From NCBI GenBank assembly GCA_016647705.1, contig CM028328.1:50329647-50393646 (forward strand): a stretch of 64,000 bases of DNA, written 5' to 3'. A program made the translations under genes and the position numbers. Under the pieces are notes generated by a model. That model had not been told where the DNA came from, searched no databases, and was given only the letters and a program-made list of their open reading frames with translations. Origin of the DNA: Eucommia ulmoides (Eukaryota; Streptophyta; Magnoliopsida; Garryales; Eucommiaceae). This document shows, piece after piece, positions 47,219 through 58,300 of the stretch. Every line of letters begins with the position of its first letter. Within the stretch, counting starts at the first letter, position 1.

Positions 47219-47710
47219 TTGAATTCAACACGAATCTGAAACCAATACAAATATGCAAGTATTATGTTGAATTTAACACGAATATGAAAACTATGCAGAT
47301 TTGTAAGTGCGTTGAATTCAAAACGAATGTCAAAACTAATGAAAAAATGGTAAAGACGATATCAGTTTGAAAATTTTATTTAGACGAATCTAGATTTATA
47401 ATTGACCCATGAAAAAAAATATGCAAAACATTAGCTATTTTCAATTTAATAACACAATTTTGAAACTACGTAGATTTGCAGATACCATGTTGAATTCAAC
47501 ATGAATATGAAAACTCTGCAAATTTACAAGTATCATGTTGAATTCAACACGAATGTAAAAATTGATAAAAAAAAAATAGTGAAGATGAGATCGTTCAAAT
47601 ATCTCATTCAGAAGAATCTGGATTTATAACTGAATCATAAAAATAAAATAAAAAAAATAAAAAAAAAATGTGAAAAAATTAGTTACTTTCGACTTAATGA
47701 CACAATTTTA
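47219..47710. repeat. Repeat cluster around the palindrome GTGTTGAATTCAACAC
   Basis: Five copies of GTTGAATTCAACAC-like palindromes followed by GAAT occur at about 47219, 47263, 47311, 47489 and 47535. The last three sit in two longer units (from about 47285 and 47515), each continuing through a GAATCT-GATTTATAA block, so a roughly 230-bp higher-order duplication is likely. Confidence 0.75.
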
Positions 47711-47808
47711 ATTTAATTTATTTTGATAATTGTCCTTATTTTTTTTTAAAAAAAATAAATAAATTATATATCAAATTTTAAGAACTCCATAGCTGTTACA
47801 AATTTAAT

Positions 47809-49277
47809 TCACTTGCTTTGGTTAACATCCATAATATCTGGATAACTATCAATGCTATCGGCCCATGGGCCTATTTGGGCCTCACCCACCATGGGCCTAA
47901 CACATTCCCAGACCAAACTATTACATTTGGGCCCACTTCCCATCCCGAGTTGCCACACTCTCTCTCCTTGCTTCACTCTCTGCTTCGCCTCCAAATACGC
48001 CAACTCATACCACACCGCCGACGACGACTGGTTCCCGAACCTATGCAGGGTCGCCGTCGCCGGCTCCATCTCCCTCTCTCCTATCCCCAGCCCCTTCCCT
48101 ATCTCCCTTATCACCGGCTTTCCGGACACCGGCAAGCAAAAGTGCTGCACCGCGGATTTGAAATCCGGCGCGCGAATCTCTGTTGACTTATGGATGAATT
48201 TCTTCCGGATCATCGACATTCCGTACTTCAATTTCTCCTTAGTTGGAAGGATAGAGGATCCGAGGATCTCGATGTTGGAGCGGAGAGTTTGGCCGGCCAC
48301 CTGAAGAAGATCTTTCCGGAGATTCACGCCGGTGAGTCCTTTGGAGTCCTCCTCGCGAATCGCAGACAAATATGCCCGGTCGTCGAAGGCCCTCTGAGTC
48401 CTTAAGCTCCGGATGAGCTTGTATTTGGATCTGATTCCAGCGTCTCTCCTGTTCGTCACCAAAATCGCCGTCGCGCCCATCCTGAAAAGACAATTCAGAA
48501 CAATCATCGGTTTGTATTTACCTGAATACCACCCCGTCGACAAACTCTCCGTGCTCAAAACAACGGCGTAAGAATTCCGGTGCGTCTTCATTAAATTATA
48601 TGCCAAATCAATTGATAAAGCACTTGCACTGCACCCCATACCACTTATATTAAAGCTTTTTACATCTTCCCTCATTGAAAATCTGTTGACAACAATGGAG
48701 GAGAGAGAAGGGGATGGGCAAAAGCCACTGCAATTGACGATTAATATGTCAATATCAATTGGGGATAGATTGGTTTTGGACAATAGGTCTTGAAATACAG
48801 GAAAAAGAACCATTTCTGCTTCATTGATTTTGCCTCTTCGTGTGATGATTTTGGTGGAATATGGTGTATTGCTGGAGGCAAATATGTCCTTTGACCCTGC
48901 CCTGATTTGGTCAAGACCTTGGACATGAAATCTATGGTTTCTTTATCCAAGAAGTCAATTTTTCGGGCATGTTCAAAGAATTTGGAGAAGGGGACTGAGC
49001 AAGAGTCTGGTGGGTTGAAGCAAGAGAAGTCTACTAGGTAGAATGGTGGAGGAGAGAGGAGTGATTTGTAGAGGAGGATTAGGAGGAGAGAGAGGGAGTA
49101 GAGAGGGAGAAGAGAGTAGAAGGGTTCTGAAGATTGGAGTATGAAGAAGATTTGAATGGTGAAGAAGGCAATGAGAATTGAGAGTTTGAGGAGGTGGAAG
49201 AGGGTTGATTTGAGGTGGTCTGAGAGGAGTTTGGGGATGGGGTGATTGTGGAGGTTAGATGGTTTTTTCTTCTCCAT
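47809..49277 (-). pseudogene. 3-ketoacyl-CoA synthase (FAE1/KCS family), one frame break
   Basis: KCS enzymes condense malonyl-CoA with acyl-CoA in the ER, the first step of very-long-chain fatty acid elongation for waxes, cutin-related lipids and sphingolipids. The N-terminal frame (49277 to about 48820, about 153 residues) has two hydrophobic segments (residues about 28-48 and 56-76), then YLVDFSCFNPPDSCSVP and TYLPPAIHHIPP. The remainder (48813-47809, 334 residues) has the catalytic cysteine in NISGMGCSA (codon 48631-48633) and LHRFGN with its conserved His and Asn. Total length about 488 residues is normal for the family. A net one-base frame change lies near 48819-48830; no intron signature is seen there. 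The usual HFCIH motif reads HFCLP. Closest in feel to the KCS3/KCS12-type clade, from memory. The frame break may be a pseudogene mutation or a sequence error. Confidence 0.9.
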
Positions 49278-49280
49278 CTA

Positions 49281-49299
49281 GAGAGAGAGAGAGAGAGAA
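49281..49299 (+). repeat. (GA)n run in the KCS 5' leader
   Basis: A GA run directly upstream of the start codon at 49275-49277, read as CT-rich leader on the gene strand. A pyrimidine-rich leader is common in plant genes. Confidence 0.85.
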
Positions 49300-49380
49300 G
49301 ACTACAGAGAGAGAATGAAGGCCGGAGTAGGTTGAGAGAGTCTGAAGCAGGTTATGTAGCAGGTCAGTTGTGTGCATGGG

Positions 49381-49390
49381 GTATTTAAAG
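49381..49390 (-). promoter_or_regulatory. Candidate TATA box of the KCS gene
   Basis: The gene strand reads CTTTAAATAC about 105 bp upstream of the ATG, leaving room for a leader of 70-80 bases. Position and sequence fit; no other evidence. Confidence 0.4.
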
Positions 49391-49399
49391 AAGTCTGCA

Positions 49400-49780
49400 T
49401 GGCAGTATGGGGTATTGTGAGCATTGATTTTTTCGATGGGGTGAATGCATCATCAACTAGGCAGCATCTTTATGCCCAAAAAGAACCGCATTTTCCAAAA
49501 TTTAAAATAATATTTATTAAGAGTTTTATTTCAAAAGTTATTTTTTTTTAAATCAAACAACTGTTAAACAACTATCCAAATAAAATAATCTTTATGGTCT
49601 TATTATGAAAAAAATTGTGTACCAACTCTTTTTTAAAAAAAAATATTAATGACAAAATTACTCTTAATAAAAAAAAAAATCTAAATAACTAATTTCTATT
49701 TTTTTTTAATAAAAATAAAATTTAAGTGGAATTTGAAAAATTAAGTAAAATTTTAAAATATGTTTTTATAGTTTTAGAAG

Positions 49781-49831
<51 letters not shown>

Positions 49832-50038
49832 TAAAATTACAATTCTTGTAAATTCTGCAATTATAGAAGGGTAATCTAGGAAAAACATATTTGTTGGTAA
49901 TTTTGGGCTGGGTCAAAAAAATCTAATCCTTAAAAAGCTATTTTTTGATAAAATGGGAGCCCACAAAAAATTTCTCTATTTTTTTTATCAATAAAACGAA
50001 TAATACACTATAACATTTTTCGCTTTTTATTTTATATA
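49400..50038. other. AT-rich non-coding stretch with a long poly-A tract
   Basis: No gene. It contains an A run of about 45 at 49784-49826, which produces a spurious poly-F frame on the minus strand. Confidence 0.7.
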
Positions 50039-50106
50039 GACTCATTCTTCTTGGGTCATGCAGACTCATTCTTCTTGGGTCATGCAGACTCATTCTTCTT
50101 GGGTCA
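50039..50106. repeat. 24-bp tandem repeat, nearly three copies
   Basis: The unit GACTCATTCTTCTTGGGTCA plus TGCA is repeated exactly at 50039, 50063 and 50087, the last copy cut after 20 bases. Perfect identity implies a recent expansion. Confidence 0.95.
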
Positions 50107-51080
50107 CCTCATCCTGGAGCTATCTATCTCTGATAAGCTTTTCGCTGTCGTTCGCCGCTCACCGCCATTCAATTGTCTTTCCCTCTCTCTCTCTCTAACA
50201 TGAGAAATCCAAGATCTGGAATTTTCCAGATCTTGTCTGCATTACCGTTGTTTTGTTTCGCCTGTCGGTCATCGTTCTGCTTCGCCTATCGCCGATCACC
50301 GATTGATGTCTGCTGTCTTTCGCTGTTCGCAGTCATTCGCTGATATTTTCTATCGTTCGTCATTGTCTTTCTTCCGCCGGTTGGCCACCGCCTTCATCCT
50401 CAACCTAGAGTTTGTCGCTGTGCTCTTTCTCTCTCTTTCTCTCTCTCTCTCTCTCCATTTCTAAATCTAGAATTTTCTAGATTTTCATGTAAAATATCCA
50501 GATCTAAATGTTTATTCCCAATGTGTGGTTTGATAGATGTTCATTTGCGATTTGGTGAATATTCATGTCTATTTTTTAGATCTGTTTTAATTTTGTTGAT
50601 TTTTGTGAGAAAATAAAATTATTTATTCAAGTGAATGTTCTTTTCGTTGATCTTAGGTTTCTTTCACATTTCTTGATTTGTTTTTCGTGAATGTTCACAC
50701 GGGGTTTCAAATGTGTTTGATTTAGTTTTCGGGGGTGAATATGTCATTTGTGGTGAGTGAATGTTTATGCTAGTTTTGTTTTTATTGATCTTAAGGGATT
50801 TTTGATGTCTAGATTTGTTGGTCATGGTGTTTTGGGTGAACATTCATTTTGTTTGATAAAATGTTCACACCAATTTGTTTTTCGCTGATCTTAGTTTGTT
50901 TGTTTTTTTTGTTTTTTTTTAAAAAATATTTTGGGTGGTTTTGGTAAAGGTACATATCGGGATTGTGTTTTGTTTATTTGTTCAAGTAAAAAACAATGAA
51001 CATTTACAACAATAGAATCACAGTTAAAATGTATTATAATATTTAAAAATAGCAAAATAAAAATGTGAATGTTCACGTCT
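50107..51080. repeat. Degenerate repeats with AGATCT/TCTAGA palindromes and GTGAATGTTCAC motifs
   Basis: Two hairpin-forming palindromes with arms around a TT centre lie at 50211-50234 (AAGATCTGGAA arms) and 50463-50484 (AAATCTAGAA arms). After 50500 the words TGAATGTTCAC, GTTGATCTTAGG and TTGATTTG recur irregularly. CT-rich runs flank the palindromes (50180-50198, 50425-50458). No gene. It may be the promoter/leader of a decayed element. Confidence 0.6.
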
Positions 51081-51378
51081 TGATTTTTTAACAGAATGAC
51101 TTTGTACGTAAATAATGAGAAAAAATATGATAAAAAAAGTAAAGGACTATTTTCTAAGAATATCTAAAGACTAAAAGTTTTATTATGGTAGTTGGGGGTC
51201 CATTTTTTTATTTATATATCTCTTAAGGACTATATAATAAATTTTTTTATAAAAATTACTAAAAACAATTAATAATAAATATTCAATATCTAGTTTATTA
51301 TAGGGGTCCTCCCCCCTTCAGTACCCAGTTTGGCTAATCTTTGTTTAGGGTACTTGAGGACTCATTTCCCCAAATGCC
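51081..51378. other. AT-rich non-coding stretch
   Basis: No gene or repeat recognised. Confidence 0.6.
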
Positions 51379-52943
51379 ACACTTGCAGAAAATGTTATTT
51401 AAGTAGCATCTTTTGCATTAAAGCACTACTAGTTTTAGCCCGAGCAATATGCAAGTTTAGACAAAAATAAAGAAAAATTATATTAGGTTTGTTTATAATA
51501 ATACGAAATAGTTATTTACTATTTGAATGTTAAACTAATAGAAATTGTATTTTCTTTCACATGATATTTGCATTTGATACTCTTAATAAAATTGATCCAA
51601 TACCCTTTTTTTTTTTTTTTTTTGTAGCAAGACTCATTTTGAAAAAATATAACAGAAGTTAGAAGTCATAAAATATAAATAAGCAAAATAAAAATCACAA
51701 AATTATAGAATGACAAAATTGATTTCTAACCTCGGAGCCAAAAAAATCACAAAAATATCAATATATCGCATGTTTTTCAAGTTTTGTAAAATTATTATGA
51801 GCTAGTAGATTGTGTGGACATAAATGTTATTTATTTATTTATTTATTTTGTGAATAGTATACTAACTTAAAATTTTAGTCATGCATTCCACGTTGGAACA
51901 ATAATTTGTTTTATAAATCCAAAATTATTATACTGGTTTAAAATAACTGTAATTTTCATATAAAAAATTGAATTATTTTTGCAGCATACAATTACTTTTA
52001 ACTTTTGAACGAATTATTGTTTTTCTTAAAAAATCAGTGCACAACGTGAATTAGCTAAATAGTTAATCGTAAAATTTTGACTTAAAAAAATTATTTTTAA
52101 TTTATGAAATGCTGATCAATAACCTTTTTTATTTCCAATTATGGAAAAAAAATGCATTAATTTAGGATAAGATTAACACTAAAATAGATTATTGCAGAAA
52201 AGAATGTCTTTAAGGAACTATCATTTTCAACCCACATGATTAATCCATTTTTTGAATAAAAATTAATTTAATTATTTAAAAAAAAAATCAATATTATGAA
52301 TATTTGTTTTGTAAAAAATGTATGAAAATTCGAATTGATAATAATAACGAAACAAAAATAAAAAACAAATAAAATTATTAAATAAAAATAATTTTATTTG
52401 AATGAAATTTTTTTTTTTTTTTTAAATCCAATATAATGAATATATTTTTATTTTTTAAAAAAAACAATGAAAAATTGAATTGATAATAAAAAACAAAACC
52501 AAAAATATATAAATATAATTATTAATTAAAAAATAATTTATTTTATAATGAAAATATAGAATTGAAATTGGAAGCAATTTTCTATTCACTTCCAATGTTA
52601 TTAATTTTAATTTAAAATAATTTTTGATTCATTTAATGTTATTGGTAATAGGAAGAGTATAGAGATTGGAGAGATTAACAATATTTCATTCTAATAGTTT
52701 GTCTTCCATTTTTAAGTATTATGATAAGATTCTAAATAGCTCCTTCAATGAAGAAGACACTATTTAAGATGGTGTTTCTATCTATTCGAAAAATACAAAA
52801 TCTTAAAATTCGTTAAGTGTGTTCAAGATGAAAACATTATTTAAAATAACATCTTTAGTAGAAGACGTTATTTTAAATAGCATCTTCAATAAAGTGAAGA
52901 CACTAGTGGTAATAACATTTTCTACATCTTATAACCAGTAGTG
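51379..52943. mobile_element. Possible non-autonomous CACTA-type element
   Basis: The right end read inward on the minus strand starts CACTACTGGTTATAAG (52943 leftward) and continues TAGAAAATGTTATT. At the left, GCAGAAAATGTTATT lies at about 51388 and CACTACTAGTTTTAG at 51424. Inside the right end, inverted words such as GATGCTATTTAAAATAAC and GACGTTATTTTAAATAGC repeat as subterminal motifs. No transposase frame. The exact left end and the target duplication are unclear. Confidence 0.45.
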
Positions 52944-54250
52944 AGAAGCCCTTGAAGTCACTTCCAACTCTAACTGTTTCTTCTTCTTCTTCCTAAGTTG
53001 AACCTCTTGCTCTTCGATGTGCTCATCAACCACGACTGAGATCTTTCTCGTCTCTGCATCTTTTCTTTGATTTTAGTATATTTAAAATATCCTAGGTTAT
53101 TTTTTTTTTGAAATTTTTTCTATTTATTTCATTTCTGTTACAATTGAACGATTTAAATCCTAGGTTAGTCTGCGATTTTGATGATATTATATGCATATGT
53201 TGTGAAATCGCCTTGAATTGTGTTGAATTTTGTCAAATGGAGGATTTAGGGTTTATGTCTATTTTTTGGGGGGAAATTTGGAATTTATATGAAATTTTAT
53301 ATTTTTCTTTTATTGTTAATCATGTGTATATACAAGTAGTTGTAAGGTGGATGTTTTGCCAATTGTGTGTAATTTGATAAAATTACCAAATTATTGTGTG
53401 AAGTTTATTGTTTTTTGAAAATTTAGGGATTATTATGAATTTGTGATTTTTTCTTGTACTTAATGGTTAGGAATGCATTTTATTAGCTGTAGAATTCATT
53501 AATTTAGTTGAGAAAATTTTTCCGTTACGCTATTTCAATGTTTGGCAATAAAAGTTGATTTGGGCTTTAGACATTGGGTTTCGTTATGGTTGTTTCTTGT
53601 TTTAGGTGTGGGAGTGATTCCTTGAATGCATGTGGTAGTAAATATTTGGGATTGCTTTAGAAATATAAATATTGTTAGTAGTTGGATTTATGATTTAAAA
53701 GAAAAAATGTCGATTTTACATTGTAAGTTGATTTTATAATTTTGTATATTTGATTTGATATTTTAAAAAATGTCAACTTAATTTAATACTTTATTGTGAT
53801 TACTTTGGTACTTTTAAAAATAAATTTATATTTTTTCATACTCAATTTGGTAATTTTAAAAAAGTTGAAAATATTTTTATTGGAGAAAATAAACTTTATA
53901 TTTTATCATACACTTTATACTTAGATTTTAATTTGAAAGAGAGATAAATGAAGAACGGAAGAGAGGAATGAGGAGAGACGCATGAGGGATAACAATAAAT
54001 CAAGTTTATTAGTAGGACTGAGAGTATCCAAGGTATTGAAATAAAAATAAAGTGATATACTTAAAATTTTGTGAAAATAGTCAAATCTTGTTGATTGCTT
54101 ATTGTTCAAAAGTTGCAATGAGTTGCTTGTTTATAACATTTTTGTAGTTATTTAGACCTTAATTTTAAATTAAGAGATATAAGAACTCTATCTTAGTAAT
54201 AAATATTTAATTTATATAAGTAGAAGAAAATTAAGTTAATTTATTAGGGG
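52944..54250. other. AT-rich non-coding stretch
   Basis: Small open frames at 53108-53377 and 53921-54118 are of biased composition and unsupported. A CTTCTTCTTCTTCC run lies at about 52980. Confidence 0.55.
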
Positions 54251-54439
54251 TATATATTAGCATGCACTGTCGAATTAATACCTAATACTCAGCGAACACA
54301 TTTCAGAATATTGGGTGCCTGAACGTCATCTATTTAGGTAGTGATCCAAGCATTGCCATACCCGTCCTTGAGGCCAATCCTATTGGTAATTGGTTTCGAC
54401 AACATTTCTCAGATATGCCACCTCCAACTAGACAATGCC

Positions 54440-54972
54440 CTTATCAAGTAAGTTAGTAGAGAGCAGTAAGGAAAGGAGACACACACATTCCACCTTCCAA
54501 TTAGCGAGGTGACGATCACATAAGAGAACGTTTAGGTTCTCCTGGGTCTGCTAATCGATAACCAGCCTTTGATGATCACGGGCGACCTTGGGCAGCACAA
54601 CTATAGGCAGTTGTGTTGTGATTACCTTAGTGTTGCCCTTGGGGCTGGCAATCTACAGGACTTCTCCGATGAAGCTGACATGGCTCAATAGGCGGTTTAG
54701 GGAGCATAATTCACTCCCTGATGATGTTGTAGTGGAAGTAGATGAGTAGTACCCGCATGGGTCCATGCTTCAGTTCGTTGGCGGCATTTTGTTTTTCGAT
54801 CTTTCAGGAAACAAGATCAAGTTTGTGCACCTATGATTCTTGAGCAATCTGAAACGTGTTGCGACATATAGTTAGGGGTCAACTTGCCTTGCGTTTCTGT
54901 ACCTGCTCTGCCACGGTATCCAAATTATTACGGCTGACGTAGGTGGTTCCCGTATATTGCTCCAACCAATTA
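54440..54972 (+). pseudogene. Plant mobile domain (PMD, MAIN-like) remnant
   Basis: One plus-strand frame gives ETHTFHLPISEVTIT (about 54477-54521), then VLLGLLIDNQPLMITGD, then FVGGILFFDLSGNKIKFVHL (about 54776-54835), and GSTCLAFLYLLCHGI followed by GGSRILLQ. These are the ordered hallmarks of the PMD family (PF10536): the HTFHLP.GE.TIT start, the VLLGL.IDG turn, the LFxDxSGxxV strand and the AYLYR..C helix. PMD occurs in MAIN-like host proteins and in Mutator-type and retroelement fusions. The frame has several in-frame stops and no good start, so it is a decayed copy. Neither a MULE transposase nor a phosphatase domain is seen next to it. Confidence 0.75.
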
Positions 54973-55430
54973 ATCTATTATTTTTTTGTAATTGTGATGT
55001 CAATTTATACTATTACTCGTTTTTATATTTGTTCATTATTTATTTCCTAATAATACTTTTTTTTTTGGTTGCTTTGGGCATGAAAGAGATTCACCTTCAT
55101 CCGACCTCAATGTCTACCCTTGCATGTGTCCAATGTCGATGACCCCATGGATTTTAAGGCCATTGGGAACAGGTCATTGTCATGGGTGCCCCTACATATG
55201 GTGGAAGGGTAGCGGAGGCCCCGACCGATGGTATTGAGGTTGCCATGCATAGGGGAAAAAATGGGATGACAAAGGAACCTAATGATGTTGTAAGGTTGCC
55301 TCAATAGAAGGTGTCGGTGTTGTATCGATAAGGCTGACAATTTTTCCCGAGCGAAAGGGGAGCCATATGCTTGGGGGAAGTCGTAGCATCAGTCTAGCTA
55401 CCAAGACCACTATATAGTATGAAGGAAAAC
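54973..55430. other. Non-coding stretch downstream of the PMD remnant
   Basis: The segment 55080-55400 has a higher GC content than its surroundings and may be more of the decayed PMD element. No domain was recognised in any frame. Confidence 0.4.
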
Positions 55431-55623
55431 TGTAATACCAAAAAATTTATATTTTGGAAATATTATTAATATTTTTGGGTTGTTTCCTATGTTATAAATA
55501 TATATTTGATAATTTTTGGGATTATGAATGTAATTTTGGGTATAATAATAATATTATATAAATTATGGGATATTGATATAATTTTAGTAATAATTAAATT
55601 TTAATAATTATTATAATTATACT

Positions 55624-55688
<65 letters not shown>

Positions 55689-55788
55689 ATAGAAGGGAAA
55701 TGAGAAGGGGAAGATCACATGACACGAAGGAGACAAAGAAGAGGAAAAGAAGGAAAAGAAAAAAATATTATAGTGGTGGTCTCACTTA

Positions 55789-55822
<34 letters not shown>

Positions 55823-56575
55823 AAAGAGAGGTGTATGTGTGTGTTTGGTATTCACACGCAAAAGAAGAAATGGCAGACGAAACAAAAGGAAGAGAAAGAG
55901 AAAGAAGAAAATCATATCTCACCAATTATAAATTTAGGTAGAATTCTTAACATTTTTTAAATATATGTATTTAATCTATGTTATGAGGTTTATGCTAATA
56001 CCATTATAATTGTGGATATCCATGAATTATTTATAAACATATATTATGTGCCAATTATGTGGAATATATGTCTATGTGCTATTTGTGATTTAATTGGATA
56101 CATGCATAAAATGGGTTAAAATTTTACTGAGTATTAGCTTATCTCCCAACAGTATTTGATGTAGGATCTACAAAAATGTAGTTATGCGAGAAAATGTATT
56201 TAAACTGTATTTCATTCTCTAAAAATCAAATTTATTATTAACGATTGTAAAATTAGTTCAATTATTTGGTATTAACTATATTCTGGAAATATGTTACAAA
56301 ATTATTAAATTCATGCTATGTGGAAATATTAATAGTATGTGTACAGTGTTTGTGAATAGGATCATAGACCGTATTTGTGAATAGTATTGTACGTATAAAT
56401 AGTGTCGTGCATATAATAGTGATTTCATAAATAGTGTCATTTTTGTAATATTCCTAAATGTTGTAATGATAATGATCGGTATTAAAGGGGGGCGGGATTG
56501 GTTCATATTTTACCTTTACTTCTCTGAAATAAAGGGAGAAACCTAGTGATAGTCCTGAGAGACTGGGTCGTTACA
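55431..56575 (+). repeat. LTR of chromovirus-like gypsy element
   Basis: Starts TGTAATACCAAAA and ends GGGTCGTTACA, the TGTAAT..TTACA form common in chromovirus LTRs. It contains an (AT)n run (about 55628-55686) and GT/GA runs near 55790-55830. The flanking pentamers (AAAAC, AGTAG) do not match, so this is not a clean solo LTR. Open frames at 55685-55960 are low-complexity shadows. Fossil. Confidence 0.6.
55628..55686. repeat. (AT)n microsatellite
   Basis: Nearly 30 AT units. Confidence 0.95.
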
Positions 56576-57164
56576 AGTAGGGATGGTCATGGGCCGGGCC
56601 GGGCCGGGTTCAAGTCAGGCTTAGACTAAAGTATTACAAAAAATACTAGGCCTGAGCCCGACCCGGCCCTATGTTCGGGCCTTAATTTCATGCCCAAGCC
56701 CGGCCCTATAAAAAATACCTAAGCCCAAAGCCCGGCCCTAGCTCTATAAGAACATAACAAAATGAACAAAACAAACAGATCAAATCTGATCTGAAGCAAC
56801 AAGAACAGAAACGACCACAAAATGAACACAACAATATGCATCACTTGAAATGTTATTTCTTAGTACAAGTATGAAAAAAAAAAAAAAAAATACATCATCA
56901 CTAACACAATAATTATAGGAAAACATTTGAAGTTCAATTTCGGATTAGAAAAACCAAAAACAATAGATCACATGCATAAATCAATTACCTTAAATCCGTA
57001 GCGGCGGCGTTCAATGATAAGTCGGAAACGAAGGTCAGATTTCTCTCTATCTCACCAGCGGCAGCGGCGAATGGAGAAAACAAAGGTTGGATTTACTGAT
57101 TTAGGGTTAGGGTTGTGTTCAGCGGCAGTGGCAGCGAGAAAATGAGGGTCGAATTTCTCTCCCT
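56576..57164. mobile_element. hAT-like element end (GGGCCGGGCC type)
   Basis: TAGGGATGGTCATGGGCCGG at 56579 followed by alternating GGGCC and GGCCC words is characteristic of the ends of many plant hAT elements. Further in, a poly-A tract (56875-56889) and GGCAGCGGCGA-type words resemble a 5' leader. No transposase is visible. It lies between a complete and a partial copy of the same LTR. Confidence 0.45.
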
Positions 57165-57567
57165 AACAGTATTTGACACAGGATCTACAAAAATAGAGTT
57201 ATGCCAGAAAACGTATTTAAATTGTATTTCGTTCTCTAAAAATTATATTTATTATTAATTGTTATAAAATTAGTTCAATTATTTGGTATTAACTATATTT
57301 TGGAAATATGTTGTAAAAATTATTAAATTCATGTTATATGAAAATATTAATAGTACATGTACAGTATTTGTGAATAATATTGTACGTATGAATAGTGTCG
57401 TAAGTATAAATAGTGATTTCGTGAATAGTGTCAGTTTTGTAATATTCCTAAATATTGTAATGATAATGATCGATATTAAAGGGGAGCTGGATTGGTTGAT
57501 ATTTTACCTTTACTTCTCTGTAATGAAGTGAGAAATCTAATGACGGTCTTGGGAGATCGAAATGTTA
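57165..57567 (+). repeat. Partial second copy of the chromovirus-like LTR
   Basis: Aligns with 56150-56575 over about 400 bp (for example GGTATTAACTATATT and AATGATAATGATCG in both). The 82-codon frame at 57283-57531 is within this repeat and not called. Confidence 0.8.
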
Positions 57568-58300
57568 TTATTTTTTATTCTTATTTTATTCTCTAATTAC
57601 AATTTTTATTGACGTATTTTAGATAACAAATGCAGGTGAACTGACTTTGAGGCATTTCGAGAGATAATGAGTCACGTCTTCACCCTCTATAGGTTTCACT
57701 AGAGTAATTTAGCAACTCTACGAAGCTAATAATTCAATTTCTTCTTCTATCGCTAATAAATCCTCCAATTCCGCTGACATACCTAAATACATTAAGGTAT
57801 TTAAGTTCACCAAGATATAACCTGAAAAAAAATAACCGTCAGTTAAGAAATAAAAATAAAAACAAAATATTACAAATCATTAACAACAACTATTCACCAT
57901 AGTCATTGTTGTAGATTATCTTACTCATTTTGTTCGGGTACAAAGTGAAAATTGTAGACTACTAGAGGCTATTTAATGTTAGGAAATGCTAAAGACTGAT
58001 AATTATAAACTTAAGTGACAAATAAAAATGTTACACCCTACCCATATAACGGGAACTTAGGGTAAAAATTGGGGAGAAAAATGATAGAAACATTGTTGGC
58101 TAGAAAGGAAAATAAAAAATAGATCTTTGACTAGTCACGTAAATATGTCTAAAATACAAAAAATAAATGATGGAATGGCTATGTTGGTGCTACTGCACGA
58201 ATCAATCAATAACTCTAAACACAATTAAATTCCACTACGTTACAGACTTAGTTTGAAGCCGATTGGGCCAGAGATCGCACCGACAAACGTTCAACCACTA
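57568..58300. other. Non-coding stretch
   Basis: No gene recognised. The sequence TGTTACACCCTACCCATA at 58031 could be another LTR start, but no end was found. Confidence 0.5.

Noticed and set aside
47818-48493. Plus-strand and alternative minus-strand frames over the KCS gene
   Set aside because: Shadows of the GC-richer synthase coding sequence; the minus-strand frame with the KCS motifs is the real one.
49722-49916. 64-codon minus-strand frame with a poly-Phe run
   Set aside because: It is a translation of the poly-A tract at 49784-49826.
51424-51450. Helitron 3' end (CTAG with GCTCGGGC upstream, minus strand)
   Set aside because: The sequence resembles a Helitron tail, but no convincing hairpin and no TC-type 5' end were found; the CACTA reading was kept as a weak alternative.
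55080-55440. Possible coding exon downstream of the PMD remnant
   Set aside because: No frame stays open or shows a recognisable motif on either strand.
55685-55960. Lys/Arg/Glu-rich frame of 91 codons
   Set aside because: Purine-rich low-complexity DNA with GT and GA repeats inside an LTR; frames are open on several phases at once.
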